Origin: Macrotis lagotis
Lineage: Eukaryota > Chordata > Mammalia > Peramelemorphia > Peramelidae
DNA: 64,000 bases
Assembly (NCBI RefSeq): GCF_037893015.1
Contig: NC_133660.1
Span: 286,847,078 to 286,911,077, forward strand
Direction of reading: 5' to 3'
Shown here: piece by piece, positions 31,071 to 40,887 of the stretch
Layout of the letters: each line of letters starts with the position of its first letter
Numbering within the stretch: the first letter of the stretch is position 1
Made by a program: the position numbers and the translations under genes
Notes under the pieces: model-generated
Database searches by the model: none
Told to the model about the DNA's origin: nothing
What the model saw: only the letters and a program-made list of their open reading frames with translations

Positions 31071-31189
31071 TAAACTTAGATAAACAAGGAAGCTTGGATA
31101 AAGAATCACCTAAGATCATTCTCAGGGTATTTGTGCATGAAGTTAAAAAAAAAACAGAAGAAAAATGGAAAAAAATTTTGCAATTTCTT

Positions 31190-31740
31190 CCAAGGATGTT
31201 AGTGGCGGTCATGACATTTTGATGGGATTATTCAAGCTCCCAACAAGCTTCGAGAGAAAAAGAAATAACCCCAAAGAAAACAAATGAGAAAGAAGAGTTA
31301 GATAGCATCTCACCCTTCCCACCCACCCTAGAGCCAGTGCAGAGAGATGGGCACCAAGGGGTGAGCTATCTTCAAGAAAGGAGGACCTCAAAGGTTGAAA
31401 GGAAATCATAGACATTATTCATAAGTCAAGGTGCTGGTACCTTTTAAGAACTTCCCCCCCCCACCCCAGGTAATTTTCCTGTTTCCTCAGATTCTTTGTT
31501 AGGTTCATTGACATGCGAGTTGAAAATCTGAGTCACCCAAAAGGGAGTGGAGAGAAGGTCATATGGAGGTCTAAATAGGTGGCAACCCAAGACAAAGACA
31601 GGCAGGAGAAGCAGTGGAGTGGGGATTATTAGGAAAAGAAAGGAGGGGGAATAGTGGGCTGTCAATTTAACAAAGTCAAAACAAACTGTCCAGCATAACA
31701 TCAGACAGACCCCACTGGGATCCATGTACTGTCAATAGAT
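31190..31740. other. Unassigned stretch
   Basis: No repeat or coding exon recognised. The short minus-strand frames (31209-31415, 31444-31725) have no motif I know. Confidence 0.35.
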
Positions 31741-31741
31741 T

Positions 31742-31990
31742 TAGAGGCAGTTTGGTGGCTTCCTGAATAGAGTGTTGAGCTTGGAGTCAGGAAGAAATAA
31801 GTTCAAAGCTGATCTCAGATCCCCTAGCTGGGTGATTCTGGAAAAAAATCCCAATCTTCATCAGCCTCAGTGTCCTTTTCTGTAAAATGGGAATAATAAT
31901 AGTACTCAGTTCGCAATATTGTGTGAGATTTAAATGAGATGACAGGTATCAAGTGCATTTCAAACCTTAAAAGTTCTTGAAAATGTGAGC
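31742..31990 (+). repeat. MIR-type SINE
   Basis: GAGGCAGTTTGGTGGCTTCC head, GCTTGGAGTCAGGAAGAAAT, CAGCCTCAGTGTCCTTTTCT, GTAAAATGGGAATAATAATAG, TTTAAATGAGATGACAGGTA. Confidence 0.82.
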
Positions 31991-32009
31991 TATCGGAGAA
32001 AGGCTGCCA

Positions 32010-32170
32010 ATATGTCAGGGCACCAAGCTTGGAATAAGGAAGACCCCTCTTCCCAAGTTCAAATCTGGCCTCAGATTCTTTCTGGCTGTGTGACCCTGGG
32101 CAAATCACTTAACTCTATCTCAGTTTCCTCATCTGTAAAATGAAGAGGTTGGTTCCTTCTAGCTTTAAAT
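32010..32170 (+). repeat. MIR-type SINE
   Basis: AAGCTTGGAATAAGGAAGAC, CAAGTTCAAATCTGGCCTCAG, GTGTGACCCTGGGCAAATCA, CAGTTTCCTCATCTGTAAAAT. Confidence 0.85.
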
Positions 32171-32384
32171 CTATGGTCCAGTGATTGCCTATGGAGGATT
32201 TATGGACCAGGGTCTGAATATTGGGATTAGAAGCCACCACTGGGTCCAACCTGTCCTTGATAAGAGCTCCTCCCCAACACCCCAAGAAGTGGTCTTGGTG
32301 GGAAGATCTCCAGGGACAGAAACTTGACCCACTTTTGCACAGATCATAATTATAGCTAATATAGATATCATATATTATATATAG

Positions 32385-32620
32385 CATTTATATAAAGCCT
32401 ACTCTTTCCAGGCAGTGTGCTAAACACTTTACAGTGATCTTCACAACAAACCTGGAAGATATTATTATGACCCCTTTGTACAGATGAAAAAACTTAGGTA
32501 AGCAGGTTAAGTGACTGGTTCAAGGTCACACAGCTCAGAAGTGTCTGAGGCAGGATTTGAACTCAGGGTTTCCTGACTCCAAGCCTGGCGCTCTCTCTAC
32601 TTCCTCACCTAGTTGCCTAT
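32385..32620 (-). repeat. MIR-type SINE, near full length
   Basis: AGTGTGCTAAACACTTTACAG, ATCTTCACAACAAACCTGG, TTGTACAGATGAAAAAACTT, GGTTCAAGGTCACACAGCTC, GGATTTGAACTCAGGGTTTC, TTCCTCACCTAGTTGCC. Confidence 0.88.
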
Positions 32621-32847
32621 ACATTCCACTAATTCCCAGGAAGTTCTTCCTGATGCCAAGCCTACACTTATCTCTTGGCAGATTCTCCCTTTTGTTCCTG
32701 GTTCTTTCCTCTGGACAAGCAGAAGCAGCCCAGTGGCATAGGAGAGTGTTGGACACTGAGGAAGAGAAAGAATGGATGGACTGCAATCTACACCATTGGA
32801 GGGACTGTCCATTAGAAGATCATGGAAGTCATGACTATCCCTGTGGG

Positions 32848-33159
32848 ACAGTTGGATGGTAAAGTGGGCAAAACAGTAGTCTTGAGGACCTGAGTTCAAA
32901 TCCAGACTCAGACACTTGCTAGTTGTATGATCTTGGGCAAGTCACTACACCCTGATTGCCTCAAACCGAAGGCCATCTCCAGTCATCTTGAACTATATTT
33001 GGTCACTGGATCCAGATGACTCCAGAGAAGGAAGTGAGGCTGGTGACTTAGCACAGAGCCCCCTCACTCACATCCAATTCACATGCTTGTCATGGCATCA
33101 CCTCCCTGATGTCGTGGGCTTCTTTGAGAACAAAGGACAAAAACATCATCATTCCCATC
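32848..33159 (+). repeat. Long marsupial SINE with target-site duplication
   Basis: Complete copy: GGATGGTAAAGTGGGCAAAA head, TCTTGGGCAAGTCACTACAC, CGAAGGCCATCTCCAGTCAT, GTGAGGCTGGTGACTTAGC, CACATGCTTGTCATGGCATC, GAGAACAAAGGACAAAAAC, ATC-rich end. Exact 11-base duplications ATCCCTGTGGG at 32837-32847 and 33160-33170. Confidence 0.94.
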
Positions 33160-33170
33160 ATCCCTGTGGG

Positions 33171-33900
33171 GATCCGGGTCAGAGGGGCTAAATAGAGGAG
33201 TGTTTGGGGATTAGAAGGTTGGACGGGATGGGTCTGGATGGGGGTGGGGGAGGGGGCTCAGGCTTTTTTCATATGATCCAAAATCCACATTTCAGATTTC
33301 AGAGTGGGAGCACACATCTGGGAGCAGGTGGCAGCGACACAATGGAAGCTGTGGGCCCGTGGTTGGGTTTGGGTCAGCTAATTAGGTAAGAATATTTTGG
33401 GGCTCAGACTCTCCAATGAGGATCTGCCTCCTGATTCAAAGGGCCCCCGGGGTCTCCCAAGCTATTGTTGGATGGAGCAGAGGATCTCAGAGGCCCCTTT
33501 TGGCTCTGGCCAGATTCTGTGGTTCTATGAATCTTGGCAGAAGGTAGCCAATTAAGATGTGTCTTCTCTAGCTATTGTCCTGGGGCCTTGGCATGACTGT
33601 GCCCAGCATCTCTGCAGGGCAGAGGACTCCCTTGGTGGGAGGAGGGGACACTTTGTAGGTAGGGCTCTCTTACACAGGACAGAGAGGAGACAGCTTTTCT
33701 GTATGGCCAAAGGTCAGCCTGGCAGCCTCTTGGGAGGGAAACTTGGGGTTTTTCACTTTTTTCTTTATAAAACTGTTTTGCCCCTTAGTTTCCCAATAAA
33801 GTTCTTTTTGTATCACCCCAGAGATGTATTATTGAGTGAGAGGATCTTAGAGGCCAGGAGAATAGAAGCCAGAAATGCTGATGCTCAGCCAGTGATAGGG
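33171..33900. other. Unassigned sequence, some minisatellite-like text
   Basis: 33330-33400 contains CAGCTAATTAGGTAAGAATA, a homeodomain-site-bearing stretch. TATAAAAC at 33766 and AATAAAGTTC at 33797 are signal-like words about 30 bases apart. 33470-33530 and 33830-33870 hold single copies of the ancient GATCTYAGAGGCC-type repeat. No gene was recognised. Confidence 0.35.
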
Positions 33901-33904
33901 TATA

Positions 33905-34175
33905 AATTCTAAGACCTCTTCTGGTTCTGATCTGGGTTCTAAGTTTTATCCCAGTTCTGACCTTCTGGATTTTATATTCTGTCTCAGCTCTGACATTCTA
34001 GGTTCTGAGATTGATGTCAGCTCTCACATGATGGTCTAAGACCTCTCTCAGCTCTGACATTCTGGGTTCTGGGTTCTAAAATCTTTCCCAATTCTAACAT
34101 TCTGGGTTTTATGTTCTCTCCCAGCTCTGACATTCTGGGTTCTATTTCTCTCCCAGTCCTAATATTCTGCATTTT
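33905..34175 (-). repeat. Approximately 32-bp minisatellite array C, reverse orientation
   Basis: Repeated CAGCTCTGACATTCTGGGTT words lie near 34050, 34123 and, in altered forms, 33915-34020 and 34090-34165. The spacing is about 31-40 bases. This is the reverse complement of the AGAATGTCAGAGCTGGGAGG unit of arrays A, B and D. One more unit (CTAAGACCCCTCCCAGCTCTG) is at 34316-34350. Confidence 0.8.
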
Positions 34176-34310
34176 TAAAAATTCAATTTTATTTTTCAGG
34201 TCCAAATTCTCTTTTTGCCATCTACTTCTCCTTTTCCCAACCCCCACTGAGAAAGCAAATCCCATTACAAACATAGGCAAGCAAACCCAATTGGTTCCTT
34301 GGTCATGCTG
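34176..34310 (-). repeat. Unit-array interruption, A/T-rich insert
   Basis: Between two stretches of array C lies TTCAATTTTATTTTTCAGGTC and CCCAACCCCCACTGAGAAAG. It may be the 3' end of another retroelement on the minus strand. Not identified. Confidence 0.3.
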
Positions 34311-34379
34311 GCTATTCTAAGACCCCTCCCAGCTCTGACATTCAGTGTTCCAAGGGCCTTTTCAGCTGTAAGCTTCTAG

Positions 34380-34940
34380 GATTCTTAGCCTAGAGCAGCC
34401 TGTCTATCTCTAATCCTGCCCCAGGCTTTGCTTTCCCTCCCAGGACCCAGGCAGCTCCCTCCTACCCTTCTCTTCCCCCTCCTCACTCCTAAGGGATCAC
34501 AGGCCTTGTCCCCGTAGGGAAAACAGCAGGTGCCCCCCCAGAGTGGCCTGAGCCCCTGGAGCTTGGGTTCAAAGAATTAGAGCAAGGTCCAGCCCCTGGC
34601 ACCACTCCCCCCCAAGGTCATCGGGGCCAAGAATCACCCAATTGTCCTCCCGATTGCCTCCCTGGTAACCCAAGGGGTGTCCTCCCCATCCTCCTCCAGA
34701 GACACTGGTGCCTCAATGTCAATGGCCCTCCTGGGTCCAGTGGCCCAAACAGGGAAGGGCTGGGTCTGAGTGGATCCAGTTACCTCTTGCTGTCATGGGG
34801 GCAGTGGCAGCTCACTGGAGCCAACTCCAGGCTCGGACAATGCCACTCAGTCCCAAGGGGACGGAACACACCAGAGAAAGAAGGTCAGAGCCCCAGCTTT
34901 GGAGCCAGTTGTCTGCCACTGAGATTTAGAGCCTGGCAAG
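34380..34940. other. Unassigned unique sequence
   Basis: GC-richer than its left flank. No repeat, exon or promoter is recognised. The open frames (34708-34929, 34787-34993) lack any motif I can identify. Confidence 0.35.
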
Positions 34941-35520
34941 GGATCTTCAAGGTCACCCAGCCCAGCCTCCTATTTGACAAAGAAGGAAACTGAGGCACAG
35001 AGAGAGTATGTGATCTTTGCCAAGGTAATAACAGGAAGTGGAAGGGAGAAGACTCCAGAAGCATCATTCTCTTCACTCGCCTTCTGTCCTCGGAAGGAGG
35101 AGTTCCAGATTTGGCTTTGGGAGGAGCCAGCTCCTGGAAAAGGGAAGGTCTTCCCCAAGGTCCTCTAGCCCAACCTTCTTATGTTACAAAGAAGGAAACT
35201 GAGGCACAAACTTAGAGCTTGGAAGAGCCTTAGAGAATATGGAACCCATCCTGGAGAAGAGAAGGACTTTCCCCAAGGTCATCCAGTGCAACCTCCTTAT
35301 CTTACAAAGAAGGAAACTGAGGCACAGAAAGAGTACATGGCCTTTGCTGCCAAGGTAGTCATAGGAAGTAGAAGGGTGGAAACTCCAGAAGCAGAGTTGT
35401 CTTCACTCACCTAGGAAGGAAGAGCTCCAGGTTTAAAGCTGGGAGGAGCCATTGAGAGCATAGAGCCCGACCTGGAGAAGAAAAGGAATTCCCCAAGGTC
35501 AAACAATTTGTAACAGAGTC
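34941..35520. repeat. Local tandem triplication of a MIR-like block
   Basis: The words ACAAAGAAGGAAACTGAGGC start at 34977, 35186 and 35304. The first and third copies continue in parallel for about 200 bases: TCTTTGCCAAGGTAATAACAGG versus TTTGCTGCCAAGGTAGTCATAGG, both then AACTCCAGAAGCA- and TCTTCACTC-like. The text GAGAAGAGAAGGACTTTCCCC also recurs. This is a diverged local duplication rather than independent insertions. Confidence 0.75.
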
Positions 35521-35677
35521 AGAATTTGAACCCAAGACTTTGATCTTTAAACCTGATTCTATGACTCTTTGGTCATATACTCTTCTCTCCTGAACTCTTT
35601 CCATTCATTCCAGGTCGTGCCCTTGACTAATGACAATTGAGCAGGGGTTCTTAGGGAAGGGCCTCCCCTTCCCTTCC

Positions 35678-35813
35678 TTTTTTTTTTTGCAAGACAGTGG
35701 GGCTAAGTGACTTGCCCAAGGTCACACAGCTAGGTAATTATTAAATGTCTGAAGCTGAATTTCAACTCGGGTCATCCTGACTCTAGGGCTGGTGCTCTAA
35801 AACTGCTGCCCCT
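35678..35813 (-). repeat. Short marsupial SINE
   Basis: T run, GACTTGCCCAAGGTCACACAG, GGTAATTATTAAATGTCTGA, TCATCCTGACTCTAGGGCTGG. The reversed head is degraded at the right end. Confidence 0.88.
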
Positions 35814-36450
35814 CTCCCCTCCTAACAGTAGTCCCCCTGAGGCATCTGTTTTTTTCCTTCTTTATTCTCCCCAAGCCCAAATCTGGATCATTCAAGGGTC
35901 TGGATTGCCCTGGTGGATTGCAGGAGGACTTGAGGCTACCATGGATCTAATCCTGAATGCTCTTCTACTGCAGGGACTCCCTGGGCTGGGGGGAGAGAAG
36001 GGGGTACCTTGGCTCCCACTCCCCAGATTCCTTAGAGAAGTTCCACCAGTGTCCACCAGGAGGAGCCATGACACTGTGCCTACTCCTTGGCATACCTGCG
36101 TCTTCCTTCCTGGCTCTCACCTGGGAGCCCAGGAGGTAGGGGGATGCTCCAGAGTGAAGATATTCAATTATTTCCCCACCCCCACCCCAGCATCTCTGAG
36201 CCTTCAGCTCCACTCTTTCAAATCCTGTGCCTGGGATCAGGGAGGGACCTTCGACCAGAGATGGGGGGATGTTGGGATGGTCAGGGACATGGCCCGAGAT
36301 TCTCTCTGCTGATCCCAAACTCCTCCCAGCTCTGCCATATTCTGTTCTCACCTTTCCCCATCCATATCCCAGGGTCACACAAGGAATAAGGAGCAGGGCT
36401 GTCTTTTGAACTTTGGGACTAATGCTAGCTGACTCTCCACATTTGTGCTG
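35814..36450. other. Unassigned unique sequence
   Basis: A pyrimidine-tract-plus-CAG acceptor-like site (CTCTTCTACTGCAG) ends at 35973, followed by a 135-codon frame. I see no domain, partner exon or donor that would make it a gene. It may be conserved noncoding or chance. Confidence 0.35.
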
Positions 36451-36459
36451 ATCTTAACA

Positions 36460-36590
36460 AGGAAACAGTCCAGTCAAGTCAAGTATTAACCAAGGGCACT
36501 GTGAGAACCTGGGGATACTAGAGAAAGGCACAAAACAGTCCCACTCTCGAGGAGCCCCCTATCTAATGGAGAAAGACAAATCATCCTGAG
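36460..36590 (-). mobile_element. L2 3' end fragment
   Basis: GTCAAGTATTAACCAAGGGCAC, CTGGGGATACTAGAGAAAGG, AACAGTCCCACTCTCGAGGA, ATCTAATGGAGAAAGACAAA. Confidence 0.6.
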
Positions 36591-36595
36591 GCCAT

Positions 36596-36710
36596 CAGAA
36601 GAGAAGTGGCTTGTCCAGGGTCACACAGCTAGTAAGGGTCTGAAACTGGATTTAAACCCAGATCTCCCTGACTCCAGTATCAGTGTTGTATTCAATACCA
36701 TATAACAACA
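36596..36710 (-). repeat. MIR-type fragment
   Basis: AGTGGCTTGTCCAGGGTCAC, ACTGGATTTAAACCCAGATC, TCCCTGACTCCAGTATC. Confidence 0.75.
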
Positions 36711-36779
36711 AAGGAGAGATTTTATTTTCAATTATTTGGCTCAGTTTCCTCTTTAGTCGGGATAGGAGAGCTTGACTAA

Positions 36780-36905
36780 GAAAACTTACTTTAAAATTCC
36801 TCCCCATTTTTATGCTTTTCATCTATGTTTGGCTTCATTGATTTTGTTTGTGCAAAAACTTTTAAATGTTATATAATAAAATTGATCCATTTAAAAACAA
36901 AACAA
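36780..36905 (-). mobile_element. L1 ORF2 fragment
   Basis: TTTGGCTTCATTGATTTTGTT, TGTGCAAAAACTTTTAAATG, ATAAAATTGATCCATTTAAA. Reverse complement of the L1 text AAAAGTTTTTGTACAAACAAAA seen in plus orientation at 11.2 kb. Confidence 0.75.
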
Positions 36906-36909
36906 AGAG

Positions 36910-37245
36910 AATAGGGAATATTACCAGTTAAGATGACTAGGAAAGGTCTTGTGTGAGAAGAATAAAGGACATAAACTGAGTTTTGAAAGAAATTATTGAC
37001 TCCAAGAGGTGAAGAGAAAGCATTCCAGGCGTGAGGGACAGCCTGGGCAAAGGCGAGGAGTCAGGGGATGAAATGGGATTTATGAGAAACAGCTCTCAGA
37101 CCAGCTTGGCTGGAATATAGAACAGAAGAGGGGGAGGTGAAATCAGTCTAGAAGGTGTTTGGGAAGCAGATGGGGATGGGAATGTTTGATCCTAGCAGCA
37201 AAAGGGAACCCTGAAATTTTGTGAGGAAGGGAATGAGACGGCCCA
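36910..37245 (-). mobile_element. L2 fragment
   Basis: GGAAAGGTCTTGTGTGAGAAG, CTGAGTTTTGAAAGAAATTA, GCATTCCAGGCGTGAGGGAC, AGCCTGGGCAAAGGCGAGG. Reverse L2 order. Confidence 0.7.
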
Positions 37246-37900
37246 TTTTAGGTTTTAGGAACATCAATGAGGCTCATTGTGGAAGATGAATTGGAGAATG
37301 AGAAAATTCCCTCTCCCCTCTGGACTTCAGCCTTTCCTACAGGCCCAGGCCCTTCAGACCCACTGTCCACTGTCAAGCCTTGTCCTCCAGTGTCAACTCA
37401 GATCTCCCTCCCTTCCTTCCCCGGCAAAATCTACCAACTCACCCTTCTCTAGGACCATCAAGAATTGGGTTGGGTCAGACCCTGCCTCCTCCAGGTCTGT
37501 AGCTATCTGCAAGGCTGGATGATCCAGAGCCTCTCCCTGGGGATCTGCCCAGCACCTGTAGTCCTGGGTGGAGGGGGGCTTGACCTTACCCCAGCTGCCT
37601 CCTTCTCCCCCTCCCCAACCCATCCCTGTCCTCTCAGTGCCACCAAACCTGCTCTTCCAGCCTTTTCCCTTTTCTGTCTCTCCTGGGCGGGCCCTCTTGG
37701 CTCACCACACATGCCAGGCCTTGGGGGCATTTCCTCCATGGGGCTCCCTCAGAAAGTGGGCAAAGGGAATGAGTGGAGATCAGCCCTGGAAAACCCCAAA
37801 GAAATTGTACTTGAGGCTTTGGAGTCTACCCCAACTGAATTTTACTGCTCTTGGGGTTATGGACCGGCTTGTTGTCCTTATAAGAACAAGGGAAACAAGA
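37246..37900. other. Unassigned unique sequence
   Basis: Pyrimidine-rich, with a 194-codon plus frame (37465-38049) that runs into degenerate minisatellite text. No recognisable domain, so I do not call it coding. Confidence 0.35.
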
Positions 37901-38065
37901 AGGAAAAGAGAGTGTTGGACTCCAGGACCCACATTAGGACAGAATATATCAGAGAATATCAAAGAGACCTTAGGATGTCAGAGATGGAGGAGACCTTGGC
38001 ACAGGGGAGGGCCTTGGAGCCCAGAAAACACCTTAGAAAGGGACCTTAGAACAAAAGCAGAAAAG
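37900..38065 (+). repeat. Degenerate minisatellite-like units (array E)
   Basis: ATATCAGAGAATATCAAAGAG, ACCTTAGGATGTCAGAGATG, GAGGAGACCTTGGCACAG and ACCTTAGAAAGGGACCTTAG are repeated imperfectly at about 30-base steps. They precede a MIR-like TTTATTTGACAGAAGAGGAAA at 38120. Confidence 0.55.
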
Positions 38066-38374
38066 AAAGGGTCCTTCAAACTCCAAAGACAGCCAGCTGG
38101 ACTGTCTCCGAGTCCATCCCCTTTATTTGACAGAAGAGGAAACTGAGGCCAGAGGAAAAGCTTCCAAGAGAACCTCTCTCTGGTGGGATGGGAGAGGTTG
38201 GCACCTCTTCCAGCCCCACCCAGGCTGGCCAAAGTAGTGGCCAAGGGTCCTGCCAGGTCATCCTCTGCTGCTGCTGTCAGCAGGGCCTCCAGGTGTGCCA
38301 GAGTGGGAGGAGGAGAGGCAGGTGTGTTGGTCAGGAGGGTGCTCCCCGGGCCTGGCCCCGCAGCCTGCCACCCA

Positions 38375-38485
38375 GCCTCCTCCCAGCTAATTTTAGCTTC
38401 TGGGACTTCAGAGGCACCAGTGTAATTAGGTGGTGGTGTGTCACTTTGCAGCTGCCTCTCACATCTCCAGAGTAGTCACACGCCA
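38375..38485. promoter_or_regulatory. Candidate conserved noncoding element
   Basis: An A/T-rich, repeat-free island in GC-rich surroundings: CAGCTAATTTTAGCTTCTGG, GTGTAATTAGGTGGTGGTGT, CTTTGCAGCTGCCTCTCACA. It holds TAATTAG and TAATTTTA homeodomain-like sites and a CAGCTG E-box. The regulatory role is inference. Confidence 0.3.
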
Positions 38486-39130
38486 CTCGGAAGGGGGGGA
38501 GGAGGCGTGGGTGACACAGAGGAGTGGGGTGCAAGGGAAGGAGCCTTCAGGGAAGGCTGGAAGAGATCATAGGATAGGCTGAAGGGGACCTCCAGGGCCA
38601 TTTTACAGATGGAGAAACTGAGGATCCTTGGCCCAGGTCCTTGATCTGATGGAGAATAGTGCCGTAGGGCTAGAGGAGCCCTGGGGAAGAGCCTGGCATC
38701 AGATGGGGAGTGGGGAATCATGAGCAGATTACAAATGGCACCCCCTCTCCAGTCTGCCCAGTTACACAGCAGGAAGCCTGGAGCCCTGGACAGTCTCTCT
38801 CTGTGTGTTCTGGTAACTTGTTCTGCCTGCCCCAGGGAGTTTTTCTGGCCTATTAGCCCTTGTCTATCTCCTGCACTCACGGGACCTCTTGATGGACAGT
38901 CAGAAGACACACTCCAACTCCTACCCTTCTGGCTCCATTCCACACCCACTGCCTCTCAGCCTCAGTTCTCCCATCTGTAAAACAGGGGAAGAGGTCAAAT
39001 TACCTCCACAATGTTTTCCAAGTGAGATGTACTTCTCTAAGACTCAGGCAAAGTTGGGATGAGGAAGGGGAGGTTGCCTGGACACCCCAAAGAAGACTTT
39101 TAAGGTGACTATGTAAGGAAATTCAACTGT
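38486..39130. other. Mostly unassigned, one ancient repeat core
   Basis: 38560-38650 contains a GGGGACCTCCAGGGCCATTT / TACAGATGGAGAAACTGAGG copy of the ancient repeat. The rest is unique with no recognisable gene. Confidence 0.4.
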
Positions 39131-39134
39131 GTTC

Positions 39135-39260
39135 CATCCAAAAGCATTCCTTCAATGCTTACTGTGGGCCAGTTTCAGTGCTGGCTTTGAGGATTCAAAG
39201 ATACCATCCCCAATCCCAGCCTTCAAGGCTCCATCTAGGAAGGCCTCACTGGGGAAAGAC
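39135..39260 (-). mobile_element. L2 3' end fragment
   Basis: CAAAAGCATTCCTTCAATGCT, ACTGTGGGCCAGTTTCAGTG, CATCTAGGAAGGCCTCACTG. Confidence 0.55.
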
Positions 39261-39559
39261 TTGGCAACTTTGCCTTCCTCCCTCATCTCCTCCCTGCCCA
39301 AAGTCATCCCAGAACCCACTAAGGAAGGTCAGTCATAGGAAGACCAGACACCCTCCAAGGACTCCCCAGATCCTTCACGTGACTTGGCTGAAGTGAGAGT
39401 CGCCAACCCTATGTCTTCTGATGAGACATGTCTTGCCATCTGCCCTACTACCATAGCCTTCTAAGGTCCTCTAGGTCTTGCTTCTAACTCAAAGATGCCC
39501 AGCAGTGTGATTATAAGGAGCCCTGGGCCTTACCAGCTACCCTATGGCTGAACTTGTAT

Positions 39560-39950
39560 GCAGAAACACAAAATCTAGGAGTGGGGGCAATAAATGAATG
39601 ATGTGGGAGGGGCCTATTAAAGACTTTAAAAAGACCTCTTGTAGGAACTGGCTAGAGATTCCAAGAAATAAGGGGATGACATTATAGGCATGGGACACAG
39701 CCTGGACAAGGATCCAGAGGAAGGGGCAAATTTACAGGGAACCAAGGCAAGCTTGCCAGTTTAACCAGAGTTTGGAGTGTGTAAGGAGGAGTGATGGGAA
39801 ATCAGGAAGTCAGGAGGGAAATGGGATGACTAGGACTACAAACACCAAACAGAGCAGTTTGTATTTCAGTCTAAAGACAGTTGAATAATGAGAATGGTCT
39901 GTTGGAACTCCTTGGAAGGAGTTGAGTAGTAAAGTGGTGATCTCCTTGAC
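39560..39950 (-). mobile_element. Long L2, left part
   Basis: AGGGGATGACATTATAGGCA, TGGGACACAGCCTGGACAAG, CAGTTTAACCAGAGTTTGGA, CAGAGCAGTTTGTATTTCAG. Reverse L2. It continues at about 40890 after an interruption. Confidence 0.7.
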
Positions 39951-40790
39951 ACTGGAAGTGTGTGAGAAGAGGCTTTTGGAAGGGGTATTGTGGAAGGAGC
40001 AATGGTAGGGAGTCTTGGAAAGTGAGCCAAAGATGAAAATCAGACCATATTGGTCTGACTGAGAAGGGACAGTAGAGTTGAACTGAGGCATTTCCCTAGG
40101 AGAACAATACCTTTGGAACTCATCTTTCCTCTTGGCTCTAGGAAACTCCAACCAATGAATTCCAAGGAAATTGGGACCTGGCCCAGCCGCTTAATCAAGA
40201 TTTGTCTGACATTGAACAACAATTGGCAAGGGTCTGGCCATAAACTTCATATCCAATTACTAGAACATCCAGGACACACTACCTCATTGTATCCATTAAC
40301 AAAAATTTTTTCATCATAAAAATGGCAGGCGTATTGATGCCTGAGAAAGTGGAGTGGGTGTCCTAGATCCCCCGGGGCGGGGGTGCTATCTGTAATCAAC
40401 CATAATGCAATGTTGGAAACCAGAGAGATGTACCTGGAGAATGGCCACATTGTCATTTCCATAGAACTTTGGGAGTGGACTTGACATCAGATGGATACTC
40501 AGGATACTTGTTTCAAGGAGCTGTGGTTTCTCTAGACGCAGGTTCCATTCTCTCCTTCGCTTCCAAGTTGGGTTGTGGTGGGAAGGAGCCTTGGTCTGGT
40601 GGCCAACTTTCCAGTGGGGAGCTCCTTTGTCCTTTGCCTGGTTTTGGCTGAAAGAACTATGTCCATCTCAGCAGTCCGGACTTGATGCTTCTCTGGTGTG
40701 GTAGGACCCACTAGAGTCTATTCTCTGGACCAACTATGTTCATCTTTGATGAGCCATCAAAGACCTATGGATGGGAGAGGTCTTGGAATC
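39951..40790. other. Unclassified block interrupting L2
   Basis: About 840 bases lie between two parts of one minus-strand L2. They resemble no repeat I know and carry no open frame with a recognised domain. Notable texts are GCTTAATCAAGATTTGTCTG and AACCATAATGCAATGTTGG. The ends are not sharply defined, so this could be an unknown mobile element or a recombination product. Confidence 0.4.
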
Positions 40791-40794
40791 CATC

Positions 40795-40885
40795 AAAATC
40801 AAGAGCCTAATTTTACAGTTGGGGAAACAGAGCACCAACGAGGTTGACTGCCCCAAGGTCACACAGGAAAGTAAATGTTTCAGGT
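40795..40885 (-). repeat. MIR-type fragment
   Basis: TTTTACAGTTGGGGAAACAG, CTGCCCCAAGGTCACACAGG. Confidence 0.65.
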
Positions 40886-40887
40886 TG

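Noticed and set aside
33760-33830. TATAAAAC followed about 30 bases later by AATAAAGTTC, suggestive of an old LTR
   Set aside because: No matching second end, terminal TG...CA pair or internal region could be recognised; two short signal words are not enough.
35905-36312. 135-codon plus frame with an upstream acceptor-like CTACTGCAG
   Set aside because: No recognised domain; acceptor-like sites are common in pyrimidine-rich DNA; no matching donor or partner exon.
37465-38049. 194-codon plus frame
   Set aside because: Pro/Ser-rich low-information sequence ending in degenerate minisatellite text; no known motif.
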